Positions 9,261-20,596 of a stretch of 52,945 nt of DNA are shown in pieces. The DNA comes from Ramlibacter sp. (lineage in GTDB: Bacteria > Pseudomonadota > Gammaproteobacteria > Burkholderiales > Burkholderiaceae_C): assembly GCA_022844525.1 (NCBI GenBank), contig JALHLO010000003.1, positions 1 to 52,945 of the forward strand, given 5' to 3'. A model generated the notes under the pieces. It did not search any database and was not told where the DNA came from. It saw only the letters and a program-made list of their open reading frames with translations. Position numbers and translations under genes: made by a program. Each line of letters opens with the position of its first letter. Position 1 is the stretch's first letter.

Positions 9261-10310
9261 ATGGAAACGGGAACGCGAGGGCAGCGCCTGAGGGTCGCCG
9301 TCGTCGGCTACGGCGTGATCGGCAAGCGGGTGGCGGACGCCGTGCGCCTGCAGCACGACATGCACCTGGCGGGCGTCGCGGACGTGGCGACCGACTGGCG
9401 ACTGCAAGTCGCGGCGAGCCTGGGGCTTCCGCTCTTCGCTGGCGACGATGCTTCGCTCGCCGGGATGAAGGCAGCCGGGCTGCCCGTGGTCGGCGCGCTC
9501 GACGCGCTGCTGCAGCTGGCCGATGTCGTCGTCGACTGCACACCCAAGAAGGTGGCCGCCGGGAACGTGGCACGCTACCGCGCGGCCGGCATCCATTTCG
9601 TCCTGCAAGGCGGCGAGAAACACGAGACCGCCGGCCACTCCTTCGTGGCAGAGAGCAACTACGCGCAGGCGGTAGGCCGCACCTCCACGCGGGTGGTCTC
9701 CTGCAACACGACCTCGATCGTTCGCACCTTCGGCGCGCTGCGCCGCGCCGGCCTGCTGGTCCACGCCAGGGGGACGCTGATGCGGCGCGCCACCGATCCG
9801 GTGGACAGCCACCGCGGTGGCCTGATGAACACGCTGGTGCCGGAAGACAAGATCCCCAGCCACCAGGGGCCGGATGCCCGCACGGTGGATCCCGCACTCG
9901 ACGTGGTGACCATGGCAGTCGCCGTGCCGGAAACGCTTGCGCACCTGCATTCCTGGGCCGTGCGCATGACGCGCGCGGCCAGCCGGGAGGAAGTGCTCGC
10001 CGCTTTCCGCGCGTCCACGCGGATCGCGCTGCTGCGCGCGGACAAGGGGCTGGGCGCGATCAATGTCGTCAAGGAAATGATGGCCGACCTCGGCCGCCCC
10101 CGCGCGGATCTCTACGAAGTGGGGCTGTGGGAAGACCTGGTGACCGTCGATGGCGATGAGCTGTTCTTCACCTACGTGGTGGACAACCAGGCGATCGTGA
10201 TTCCGGAAACGATCGACGCGATCCGCGCGCTCGGCGGACTCGAACCGGACGCGCAGGTCTCGATCGCCGCCACGGACTTCTGCCTGGGCATTCCGCTGCG
10301 TCTCGGCTGA
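9261..10310 (+). CDS. type II (archaeal-type) glyceraldehyde-3-phosphate dehydrogenase
   Basis: VAVVGYGVIGKRVADAV Rossmann start; VSCNTTS catalytic motif; overall type II layout. Confidence 0.85.
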   Translation: METGTRGQRLRVAVVGYGVIGKRVADAVRLQHDMHLAGVADVATDWRLQVAASLGLPLFAGDDASLAGMKAAGLPVVGALDALLQLADVVVDCTPKKVAAGNVARYRAAGIHFVLQGGEKHETAGHSFVAESNYAQAVGRTSTRVVSCNTTSIVRTFGALRRAGLLVHARGTLMRRATDPVDSHRGGLMNTLVPEDKIPSHQGPDARTVDPALDVVTMAVAVPETLAHLHSWAVRMTRAASREEVLAAFRASTRIALLRADKGLGAINVVKEMMADLGRPRADLYEVGLWEDLVTVDGDELFFTYVVDNQAIVIPETIDAIRALGGLEPDAQVSIAATDFCLGIPLRLG

Positions 10311-10462
10311 GCCTCCTGAAGCTGTGTCAGCGAACTGAGCCGGCGCCCGTGGTGGCGTGCCGAGTGCGCAGACGCGAAGTTGCCACGCGCAACATCAGCA
10401 TGCGCCTACAAAGTGCACTCCGCGGTCCCCTAGGATGGATCCACACTTACGGAGAATCGCAG

Positions 10463-10867
10463 ATGAAAAATACCCTTCGCAAGCTGCTCGCAGCAACCGC
10501 CGTGCTCGGCATGGCTTCCCTGGCGTCCGCTCAAACTCACCCGGGTCATTCGGTCCCCATGCAGCACGGAGCAACCATGCAGCACGGGCAGATGATGGGC
10601 AACGCGCCGGCCGACGCCGGGTCCCGGCAGTTGCACCAGAGCATGATGGCAGGCATGCAGGACATGCAGCGGCGCCCGATGACGGGAGACGTCGACAAGG
10701 ACTTCATCCGGATGATGCGCCAGCACCACCTGCAGGGCATCGAGATGGCGCGCATCCAGCTGCAGAATGGCGACGACCAGGAAGCCAAGCGCATGGCGCA
10801 GAAGATCATCGAGGAGCAACAGAAGGAGGTTGCGCGCTTCGACAGCTGGTTGCAGAGCCACCAATAA
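10463..10867 (+). CDS. DUF305-family exported Met/His-rich protein
   Basis: Signal peptide; DKDFIRMMRQHHLQGIEMARIQLQNG motif. Confidence 0.85.
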   Translation: MKNTLRKLLAATAVLGMASLASAQTHPGHSVPMQHGATMQHGQMMGNAPADAGSRQLHQSMMAGMQDMQRRPMTGDVDKDFIRMMRQHHLQGIEMARIQLQNGDDQEAKRMAQKIIEEQQKEVARFDSWLQSHQ

Positions 10868-10879
10868 GGCTGCCGACCA

Positions 10880-12088
10880 TCAGTGAGGCGGCTGCTTCGC
10901 CTCTGGCAGGGGCGGCTTCTGTGTGGCGGCCGCCAGCAGGGCGCCCGCCAGCAGCAGCGCGCCGGCCAGCAGGAAAGGTACCCAGGACGCCACGGTGAAC
11001 AGCACTCCCGTCAAACCCGCGGCCGCCGCCTGCCCCAGGTTGGCCGCGGCGGCCTGGGTTCCCATCGCGCGGCCCTGGCGCGGCCCCGCGGCCAAGGAGA
11101 TTCGTACCGCCAGTGCCGGGATGAGCACGCCGAGGCCTCCGGCAGCAAGCGCGAAGGAGACGGCAGGCGTCCACGGTGTCCTCCACGCCAGCAATGTCAC
11201 GGCGAACGACATCACGGCAAGGGATGACAGGACCAGGCGAGCCTCGCCCAGCCAGCGCTCCAGCAGCGGGTAGCCCAGCAACTGAGTTGCCACCATGACC
11301 GCGCTGCACAAGGCGAAGTACGCGGCCACGCCGCCTCCAAACAGCGTCAGGCCCACCTCGGCAACCGTGATGCCGAAGACCACGAGCCCGGTGAGCAGCA
11401 GGGATTCCCGCAGGCAGCGCACATCCGCCGACCGGCTCGCGTGATCGCCTGCTGCTCCTGTGGGCGGCGTGTCATCCATGGTGGGCAAAGCGCTCGCCGC
11501 GACAGCGAGTGCCAGGCACAGGACGCTCGCGAGCTGCAGTCCGGTCAGCGCCCCGCCCAGCGCGGCGGCCGCCGTTCCGGCGATCGGCCCCAGCAGGAAC
11601 CCCAGGGCGGTCGCAGAGGCGATCCAGGCGAAACGGCGCTGCCGTCGCGCCTGCACCGTGGTCTCCACGATATAGGCGAACACCGCGGGAAGCACGGCGG
11701 CAGAAAGCGCACCTGCAGCGACCCGGCTTGCATAGACCAGTGGCAGGGTAGGCGCCATTTCCAGCAGCAACAGGGTGATCGCCGCGCCGGCCAGCCCGCC
11801 GGAGATCACCCATCTCCGCTGGATGCGGTCCGACACGGCACCCCACACCGGCGAAAACACGAACAGCGCCGCGGTGTACACGGCGGTGAGCCAGCCGGTG
11901 TGCCGGGCGGCTCCCGCAGGGTCGCCGGGCTGCAGTGCCAGCACGATGGCGGGCAGCAAGGGCAGCGTCACGCCATAGGACATGGACACCGCGAGCCCCG
12001 CGCCCAGGAGGAGCAGGAAGGAACCTCCAGACAATGTGCGGCCGCGCCCGGTCAACGTCACCGTCCCGCCTTGGTCGCAAGGCTGCAT
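10880..12088 (-). CDS. MFS transporter
   Basis: 402 aa, ~12 hydrophobic helices, VWGAVSDRIQRR MFS loop. Confidence 0.85.
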   Translation of the reverse strand: MQPCDQGGTVTLTGRGRTLSGGSFLLLLGAGLAVSMSYGVTLPLLPAIVLALQPGDPAGAARHTGWLTAVYTAALFVFSPVWGAVSDRIQRRWVISGGLAGAAITLLLLEMAPTLPLVYASRVAAGALSAAVLPAVFAYIVETTVQARRQRRFAWIASATALGFLLGPIAGTAAAALGGALTGLQLASVLCLALAVAASALPTMDDTPPTGAAGDHASRSADVRCLRESLLLTGLVVFGITVAEVGLTLFGGGVAAYFALCSAVMVATQLLGYPLLERWLGEARLVLSSLAVMSFAVTLLAWRTPWTPAVSFALAAGGLGVLIPALAVRISLAAGPRQGRAMGTQAAAANLGQAAAAGLTGVLFTVASWVPFLLAGALLLAGALLAAATQKPPLPEAKQPPH

Positions 12089-12198
12089 CTGTCCGCGACG
12101 ACGACGATGCTTCTGTACATTCGGGTTCCTGCTGTCCTGGTCTTTCGTGCGCCGGTGACGGCGGCCATTGCAGGTTAAGTTCGCTCCAGGCCGACGAG

Positions 12199-12212
12199 TT
12201 GAGGCACATCAA
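12199..12212. promoter_or_regulatory. FNR/ANR-type box TTGAGGCACATCAA
   Basis: Exact TTGA-N6-TCAA in the intergenic region upstream of 12297. Confidence 0.6.
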
Positions 12213-12296
12213 GCGCGGGCACGCAAGGCCAACCGACGCCGCACCTCGACCCTGCGCCCGTGGCACCATGCCGAGGGGTCCCTACCGAGAACGCGA

Positions 12297-14726
<2,430 letters not shown>

Positions 14727-14749
14727 CGGAGGACAGCTCGCGAGCGCGC

Positions 14750-14763
14750 TTGCGTTTCATCAA
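14750..14763. promoter_or_regulatory. degenerate FNR/ANR-type box TTGCGTTTCATCAA
   Basis: One mismatch to TTGA-N6-TCAA; TACCAT (-10-like) at 14786-14791 at class-II spacing. Confidence 0.45.
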
Positions 14764-14817
14764 GCAGCGGCACCTGGCGTGCGCCTACCATGGTCGTATC
14801 ACCCAAGGAAGACTCGC

Positions 14818-15282
14818 ATGACATCCCTCACGACCCGGCGCGCCCTGCTCCTTGCGCTCGCTGCCGCCCCGCTTGCAGGCATGGCCCAGGCGCCCAAGGT
14901 CGCCGTTGAAGTCTGGAAGGATCCCAGCTGCGGCTGCTGCAAGGATTGGGTGACGCACCTCGAGCAGAACGGCTTTTCCGTCCAGGTCCACGAAACCGGC
15001 AACTCCGCGATCCGTGCCAGGCTGGGCATTTCGCAAAGGCTCGGCTCCTGCCACACGGCGGTGGTCGGCGGCTACGCACTGGAGGGGCATGTTCCGGCAC
15101 GCGAGGTGCAGCGGCTGCTGAAGGAAAAGCCGGCGGCCATCGGGCTCGCCGTCCCCGGCATGAAGGTCGGCTCCCCAGGCATGGATGGGGCCGCGTACAA
15201 GGGCCGGCGGGATGCCTACGACGTGCTGCTGGTCCTGAAGACGGGCGAGCCGCGCGTGTTCGCGTCCTACGGCAAGGCCTGA
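14818..15282 (+). CDS. DUF411 metal-binding protein
   Basis: Signal peptide; VWKDPSCGCCKDWVTHLEQNGF ... LGSCHTAVVGGYALEGHVPA. Confidence 0.92.
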   Translation: MTSLTTRRALLLALAAAPLAGMAQAPKVAVEVWKDPSCGCCKDWVTHLEQNGFSVQVHETGNSAIRARLGISQRLGSCHTAVVGGYALEGHVPAREVQRLLKEKPAAIGLAVPGMKVGSPGMDGAAYKGRRDAYDVLLVLKTGEPRVFASYGKA

Positions 15283-15957
15283 TTGACGGCCATGGCCACG
15301 GTTCATCTCAATCGGCGCAAGGAACTCGCGCGGCGACTGCGCACGCTGGCCGTGACGGTACCCTCCTTGCTGAATCGTCACCTGCGCCCTCCTCTCGGTT
15401 GGCGCAGGTTTCCTTTCATACTCCGCATGCTCGTGCGCGCCCCTGCGTACAGGGCGACATTCGCACGCGCCCCGGACGACCCGCAGCTGCGCGGCGTCAA
15501 GGCGACTTTCCTGCTGGTTGGCGTGCTCCATAGCGACCTTGCGCAACGGCTCGGAAAGGATGAGGCATTGCGCATCGCCACCGCCTTTCTTTACGATCTC
15601 GGGTGTGCGGTCCAGCGCAGCGCCTACTTTCCGCCGCGAGGCTCACCTGCGGGCTGGGACGCATTTCACGCGGCGCACGAGGCACAGATGGCCGAGGGCT
15701 TCATCAGCGCCAACGAGAACGACGGCATCGTTCATACCGACGCCCAGGTTCGCCTGAACATCACGCGCTGCCGCTTCCATGAATGTTTCCGGGACATGGG
15801 AGCACCCGGACTGACGCAGGCGTTCTGCCGCTCGGACGAGACCGTGTTCAACGCGTACTCTTCTTCCATGCGCTTCCATCGCGGGTCCGTCGCGCCTGAC
15901 ACGATCGCGCGGGGAGCTTCGCGCTGCGTCTTCATCTACGACAGGCCGGATCGATAG
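15283..15957 (+). CDS. L-2-amino-thiazoline-4-carboxylic acid hydrolase-like protein (ATC_hydrolase family), possible ATG at 15292
   Basis: C-terminal NITRCRFHECFRDMG...CRSDETVFNAY...GASRCVFIYDR pattern. Confidence 0.6.
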   Translation: MTAMATVHLNRRKELARRLRTLAVTVPSLLNRHLRPPLGWRRFPFILRMLVRAPAYRATFARAPDDPQLRGVKATFLLVGVLHSDLAQRLGKDEALRIATAFLYDLGCAVQRSAYFPPRGSPAGWDAFHAAHEAQMAEGFISANENDGIVHTDAQVRLNITRCRFHECFRDMGAPGLTQAFCRSDETVFNAYSSSMRFHRGSVAPDTIARGASRCVFIYDRPDR

Positions 15958-16014
15958 ACGGACGCGCGGGCGAGCGCGGGTCGAAGCGCGCCCGCACTCA
16001 CCGCCAGGAACCGT

Positions 16015-16278
16015 TTACTGGTTCTTGTGGATCTTGCCGTGGTCGTGGCCCTGGACACCGGTCTTCTTGTCCGCCTTCGCGACCTTGGCCTTCTTCGCAA
16101 GCGGCTTGCACCCGGACTTGCTGCTCGGCGTGCCCCGGTCCGCGCCGTGATCGTGGCGGGCCTTGGCGCACTCCTGTGCGGACGACGCCGCGTCAGCGGG
16201 CGCGGCTGCCTGTTGTGCGAACGAGGCGCTTGCGCAGAACCCGAGGAGAACTGCGAGGGTGAGAGTACGGATCGACAT
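16015..16278 (-). CDS. small exported Lys/His-rich protein
   Basis: Signal peptide MSIRTLTLAVLLGFCASASFAQ; GHDHGKIHKNQ tail. Confidence 0.6.
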   Translation of the reverse strand: MSIRTLTLAVLLGFCASASFAQQAAAPADAASSAQECAKARHDHGADRGTPSSKSGCKPLAKKAKVAKADKKTGVQGHDHGKIHKNQ

Positions 16279-16378
16279 GACGTTCCTTTCGGTGAATTTG
16301 CCTTCGGTACGCAGCAGGGGTGTCACTCCGGCTGCGCCCGTTGCCGAACCAATGTAGGGACGCACAAGGGGGACAGCG

Positions 16379-16392
16379 TTGACCAAGATCAA
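16379..16392. promoter_or_regulatory. FNR/ANR-type box TTGACCAAGATCAA
   Basis: Exact TTGA-N6-TCAA; TACATT (-10-like, minus) at 16351-16356 toward 16278. Confidence 0.7.
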
Positions 16393-16452
16393 GCGCCGGG
16401 ACGGGCACTTTTTCGGGGCGCCGGGCGCACCTGATCGGTGCTGAATTCGCGG

Positions 16453-17892
16453 TCAAGCGTCCGTGCGAATCGCTCGGTTGGGCCGCGCCGTTTCGGTGGG
16501 GAAGACGAGCGTGAAAACCGTCTCTCCCGATGCTGCATCGCTGCGCGCCGAAACCTTACCGCCATGCGCCTGCATGATGGAGCGCACGATGGCCAGCCCG
16601 AGCCCGGTGCCGCCGCTGAGTCGCGCGCGCGAGGCGTCCACCCGGAAGAACCGGTCGAAGATGCGCTCCAGGTTTTCGGGCGCAATGGCGTCCCCCTTGT
16701 TGGCGACCTCGAGGCGGACGGCATCGACCACGGAGGAGACGGTCACCTGCACCGCCGAACCGGCTCGCGCGTGCCGGACCGCGTTGGACATGAGGTTGGT
16801 GATGGCACGTTGCACCAGCAAGGGGTCGGCCGCGACGACCGCGCTCCCCGCGACGGTGACACTCACCTCCTTTTCGTCGGCGATGACGGAAAGATAGTCT
16901 GCAACCCGCTGCACTTCCGCCTGCAGGTCCACCGGCTCGGTCTGCAGGACGGACGGACCGTGCTCGGCCTGGGCGAGGAACAGCATGTCCGCGATGACGC
17001 GCGAGAGTCTGTCGAGTTCCTCGACATCTCCCTCGAGCACATCGCGCAACTCCAATGGTGACCGCTGCTGGGACAGCGCGACCTGGTGCCGTCCCAGCAG
17101 CGTGGCGATCGGCGTGCGCAACTCGTGCGCCAGGTCGGCGGAGAACTCCTGCAGCCGCTGGTAGCCATGATCGATGCGCTCCAGCATGGCATTGAACTCG
17201 CGTGCCAGTTCACCGAGTTCCGCCGGCAGGTCCGCCTCCGACACGCGCCGATCGAGCGACTGGGCGCCGATCGTGGCGGCGAGCCGGCGAAAACGCCGCA
17301 GCGGCTCCAGGCCGGTGCGGGCGATCAGCCAGGCGCCGAGCGCGACCAGGCCCAGGAGAACAGGCGCGCCCAGCAGGCTCGCTTGCACGAAGCCACGCAG
17401 CAGTTGCGCATCGTGCCCGCGATCCAGCGAAACGTAGTAACGCACAGGTACGCCGTCCGCCAACGGCGCCTCGCCGCGCAACGCTTCCATCGGGCCGCCG
17501 CCGCGAGGCGCCCATCGCAGCGGGAAAGCGCCCTGTGCGTTCGCATCCATGGTGGCAATCGATTGCGCCGCCACGTCCGAGAAGCTTGCCAGAAGGGTGC
17601 CGGTGCGCACGTCCACCAGGGCCAGGTGCAGATCGTCATGGCCGATCAGCACGTCGTTGAAGCGATGCCGGTTGGACACCAGCGCGGCAGTGGTCGGTGC
17701 CTCGGACAGCAAATGGACGACGAGATCGCGCTTGCCATTCAACTCGGCGATGGAGCGCGCATCGAGCTGGCGCGACAGGGCCCAGTACCCCACACCCATG
17801 CCAACGAGCATGATCAAGAGGCCGAACACGGCGCCGGCCGCCGCCAGGCGCGCAGCCAGCGAGGCCCGAACGGGCACCCGGCCGAAACTCAC
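16453..17892 (-). CDS. cusS: heavy-metal sensor histidine kinase (CusS-like)
   Basis: HAMP + EFSADLAHELRTPIATLLGRHQVALSQ H-box; GTGLGLAIV ATPase motif. Confidence 0.93.
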   Translation of the reverse strand: MSFGRVPVRASLAARLAAAGAVFGLLIMLVGMGVGYWALSRQLDARSIAELNGKRDLVVHLLSEAPTTAALVSNRHRFNDVLIGHDDLHLALVDVRTGTLLASFSDVAAQSIATMDANAQGAFPLRWAPRGGGPMEALRGEAPLADGVPVRYYVSLDRGHDAQLLRGFVQASLLGAPVLLGLVALGAWLIARTGLEPLRRFRRLAATIGAQSLDRRVSEADLPAELGELAREFNAMLERIDHGYQRLQEFSADLAHELRTPIATLLGRHQVALSQQRSPLELRDVLEGDVEELDRLSRVIADMLFLAQAEHGPSVLQTEPVDLQAEVQRVADYLSVIADEKEVSVTVAGSAVVAADPLLVQRAITNLMSNAVRHARAGSAVQVTVSSVVDAVRLEVANKGDAIAPENLERIFDRFFRVDASRARLSGGTGLGLAIVRSIMQAHGGKVSARSDAASGETVFTLVFPTETARPNRAIRTDA

Positions 17893-18563
17893 CCGCGGCG
17901 CTCCAGCACGTAGCCCACGCCCCGCACCGTATGGATCAGCTTGTCGTCGAAGGGGTCGTCAATCTTTGCCCGCAAACGACGCACTGCGACTTCGACCACG
18001 TTCGTTTCGGAATCGAAGTGGATGTCCCACACCAGGGATGCGATCTGCGTGCGCGAGAGAACCTGGCCGGCTTTCTGCGCCAGCAGCGACAGCAAGGCGA
18101 ACTCCTTGGCAGACAGGTCGACGCGGCGGCCGGAACGCGTTGCCCGGTGACGCACCGGATCGATCTCCAGGTCCGCCACCCGGACCACCGGATCCGCCGG
18201 CACCGCCTGGTTGCGCTTGAGCAGCGCGCGGACACGCGCAAGCAGCTCGGGGAACTGGAAGGGCTTGACCAGGTAATCGTCGGCCCCGAGGTCGAACCCG
18301 CGCACCTTGTCGTCCACGCGCTCACGGGCCGTGAGCATCAGCACCGGTGTCTGCCGGGACGTGCGCAACGCAGAGAGCACGGCGAAGCCGTCGATCCCCG
18401 GCAGCATCACGTCGAGGATGACCAGGTCGTGGTCGCCGTTGACTGCAACGTGCAAACCGTCCGTGCCATTGCTGGCCACCTCCACCGTGTAGCCGCTCTC
18501 CGCGAGCCCTTGCCGAAGGTACTCTGCGGCTTTCGGCTCGTCTTCCACGACGAGGATCTTCAC
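17889..18563 (-). CDS. cusR: heavy-metal response regulator (CusR/CopR-like), GTG start
   Basis: VKILVVEDEPKAAEYLRQGL; OmpR-type wHTH; overlaps the cusS start. Confidence 0.93.
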   Translation of the reverse strand: MKILVVEDEPKAAEYLRQGLAESGYTVEVASNGTDGLHVAVNGDHDLVILDVMLPGIDGFAVLSALRTSRQTPVLMLTARERVDDKVRGFDLGADDYLVKPFQFPELLARVRALLKRNQAVPADPVVRVADLEIDPVRHRATRSGRRVDLSAKEFALLSLLAQKAGQVLSRTQIASLVWDIHFDSETNVVEVAVRRLRAKIDDPFDDKLIHTVRGVGYVLERRG

Positions 18564-18573
18564 GCTTGCTCCA

Positions 18574-18591
18574 GATAACAAAACCGTAATG
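18574..18591. promoter_or_regulatory. CopR/CusR-like operator GATAAC-AAAACC-GTAATG
   Basis: Same spacing as the other boxes; sits between cusR and the 18686 lipoprotein. Confidence 0.5.
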
Positions 18592-18685
18592 TGCGGATGT
18601 TCTTGGTGTCCATGCGTGCGATGGTAGCGAAGCTGCGGGCCCGGGAGCGTTAGCATCGCACTGCAAGGCCAACTGGAGAAGATTC

Positions 18686-18937
18686 ATGAAGATTCGCACC
18701 ATCACGACCGCGGTCACCACCGCTTCCCTCTCGCTGATCCTGAGTGCCTGCGCCGCCCCGCGTGCGGCGCACGACGAACACGCCAACATGGACCCGCAAG
18801 CCATGTGCGAGATGCACAAGAAGATGATGGGTTCCATGACCCCTGAACAGCAGCAGGCCATGATGGCCGAACACATGAAGGACATGTCTGCCGACATGCG
18901 CGCCCGCATGCAGGAGATGCACGCGCGCTGCAGGTAG
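18686..18937 (+). CDS. small Met/His-rich lipoprotein
   Basis: Lipobox LILSAC; MDPQAMCEMHKKMMGSMTPEQQQAMMAEHMKDM. Confidence 0.75.
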   Translation: MKIRTITTAVTTASLSLILSACAAPRAAHDEHANMDPQAMCEMHKKMMGSMTPEQQQAMMAEHMKDMSADMRARMQEMHARCR

Positions 18938-18966
18938 GCGCGTGGAGTGCGGGAGGCCTGGTGTCC

Positions 18967-19614
18967 TCAGGCAGCGGCCCGGCCACCGTATCGCCGGTCG
19001 GCGAAATGGACGCAGACGATCACGCTCAGGACCGCAGCGAAGAAGCACCACACCGAAATGAACCAGCGCGCATAGACCAGGTAGCTCGCCACCCATGCGA
19101 CCAGTGCCGCGGCGCCGAACAGCCGCACCATGGGATGGCTGGTCAGGAGCATGCTGACGGTCGTGGATACCAGGTACAGCAGCATGACGGCCGCCGCGAA
19201 GAAATGCGGTGAGGCGTATTCGATGTGACCACCCACCGGTGACGCGGTGATCGGGAAGGCGAACATACCGTACAGCAGGAAAACGGCCACGAGCATGCCG
19301 ATGATGGCCAGCGTGCCCAGCAGCCGGTGGCGGCCGCCCGGGGGTTCGATCAAGCACGCCGCCATCGGCACATACACCGGCCACAGCACGTGTGAGAAGA
19401 AAGAGTAGAACTGCGTCACCGCAGCCGTCAGGCGCGGAGTGTCCCAGCCGAAACTGAGCCAGAGCACTCCCTCGGCAAGCTGCTGGATGGCGAACAGCAG
19501 CGGGATGGCGGCGAAGGGCAGTTCGCGCGGCGTACGGGCGAGCCGCACGGTCATCACCCCGGCGCCGAGCAGGACAGCGCCCGCGGAAAAGCTGGCGGTG
19601 GCGGAAAAGCACAT
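18967..19614 (-). CDS. DUF6629-like multi-TM protein
   Basis: MCFSATASFSAGAVLLGAGV start; about 7 TM helices. Confidence 0.7.
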   Translation of the reverse strand: MCFSATASFSAGAVLLGAGVMTVRLARTPRELPFAAIPLLFAIQQLAEGVLWLSFGWDTPRLTAAVTQFYSFFSHVLWPVYVPMAACLIEPPGGRHRLLGTLAIIGMLVAVFLLYGMFAFPITASPVGGHIEYASPHFFAAAVMLLYLVSTTVSMLLTSHPMVRLFGAAALVAWVASYLVYARWFISVWCFFAAVLSVIVCVHFADRRYGGRAAA

Positions 19615-19647
19615 GGCGCCAGATTAGTCCGTGCGATCGCCACCCGC

Positions 19648-19661
19648 TTGACCGGTATCAA
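19648..19661. promoter_or_regulatory. FNR/ANR-type box TTGACCGGTATCAA
   Basis: Exact TTGA-N6-TCAA between divergent 19614(-) and 19709(+). Confidence 0.65.
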
Positions 19662-19708
19662 CGCCGCGATGCGCCGCACGGGCAGCATGGGCGCAGCGAG
19701 GCCGCCCC

Positions 19709-20596
19709 ATGACCACCGAACTCTTTGGATCCGATGCTTATTCGCCCGCCGAAGTCGCGCGCCGGGTGGAAACCGTCGGCGTCGCGAAGGCGCAGATGGC
19801 GCTGCTGCCGCTGGCGATGCTCGGCGTGCTCGCCGGAGCTTTCATCGGCCTGGGCTCGATGTTGTTCGTGCTCGTTCGGGCCGACGCCACCCTGGGGCTC
19901 GCGGCCTCGCAGCTGGTGTCCGGACTGGTGTTCTCGCTCGGCCTCGTGCTGGTGGTCGTCGCGGGCGCGGAGCTATTCACCGGCAACAACCTGCTGGCCA
20001 TGGCCTGGGCGGACGGCCGGATCACTTCAACACAGGTGTTGCGCAACTGGGTCGTGGTGTGCGCCGCCAATTTCGCAGGCGCCGCAGGGCTCGCCCTCCT
20101 CGTCTACCTGAGCGGCCACACGGGCCTGGGCAGCGGGGCGGTCGGGCGGGCAGCGGTGCGCATCGCGCTGGCCAAGCAGGACCTGGGCGTGCAGCAGGCC
20201 TTCTTTCGCGGCGTCCTGTGCAACGTGCTCGTGTGCATGGCGGTGTGGATGGCCATGGCCGGCCGCAGTGTCGTCGACAAGGCGGTGGCGGTGATCTTCC
20301 CCGTGACGGCATTCGTCGCAGCCGGGTTCGAGCACAGCATCGCCAACATGTACCTCATGCCGCTGGCGATGCTGGTGCAGGCCGGCAGTGGCGTGGCTGC
20401 CGGCGAATCGGCAGTGACCCTGGGGGGCATGGGCGCCAACCTCGCGGTCGTGATCGCCGGCAATCTGGTCGGCGGGAGCGTTCTCGTGGGACTCACGTAC
20501 CACTTGATCTACCGCCGCAAGCCGCAGCCTGCATTGGAGGCGCGGACACGCTCGAAGCCAGCTTCAGAAGAACCACTGCGCGTAGGCGAACCATAG
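19709..20596 (+). CDS. formate/nitrite transporter (FNT) family protein
   Basis: AGAELFTGNNLLAMAW FNT motif; 6 TM helices. Confidence 0.9.
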   Translation: MTTELFGSDAYSPAEVARRVETVGVAKAQMALLPLAMLGVLAGAFIGLGSMLFVLVRADATLGLAASQLVSGLVFSLGLVLVVVAGAELFTGNNLLAMAWADGRITSTQVLRNWVVVCAANFAGAAGLALLVYLSGHTGLGSGAVGRAAVRIALAKQDLGVQQAFFRGVLCNVLVCMAVWMAMAGRSVVDKAVAVIFPVTAFVAAGFEHSIANMYLMPLAMLVQAGSGVAAGESAVTLGGMGANLAVVIAGNLVGGSVLVGLTYHLIYRRKPQPALEARTRSKPASEEPLRVGEP

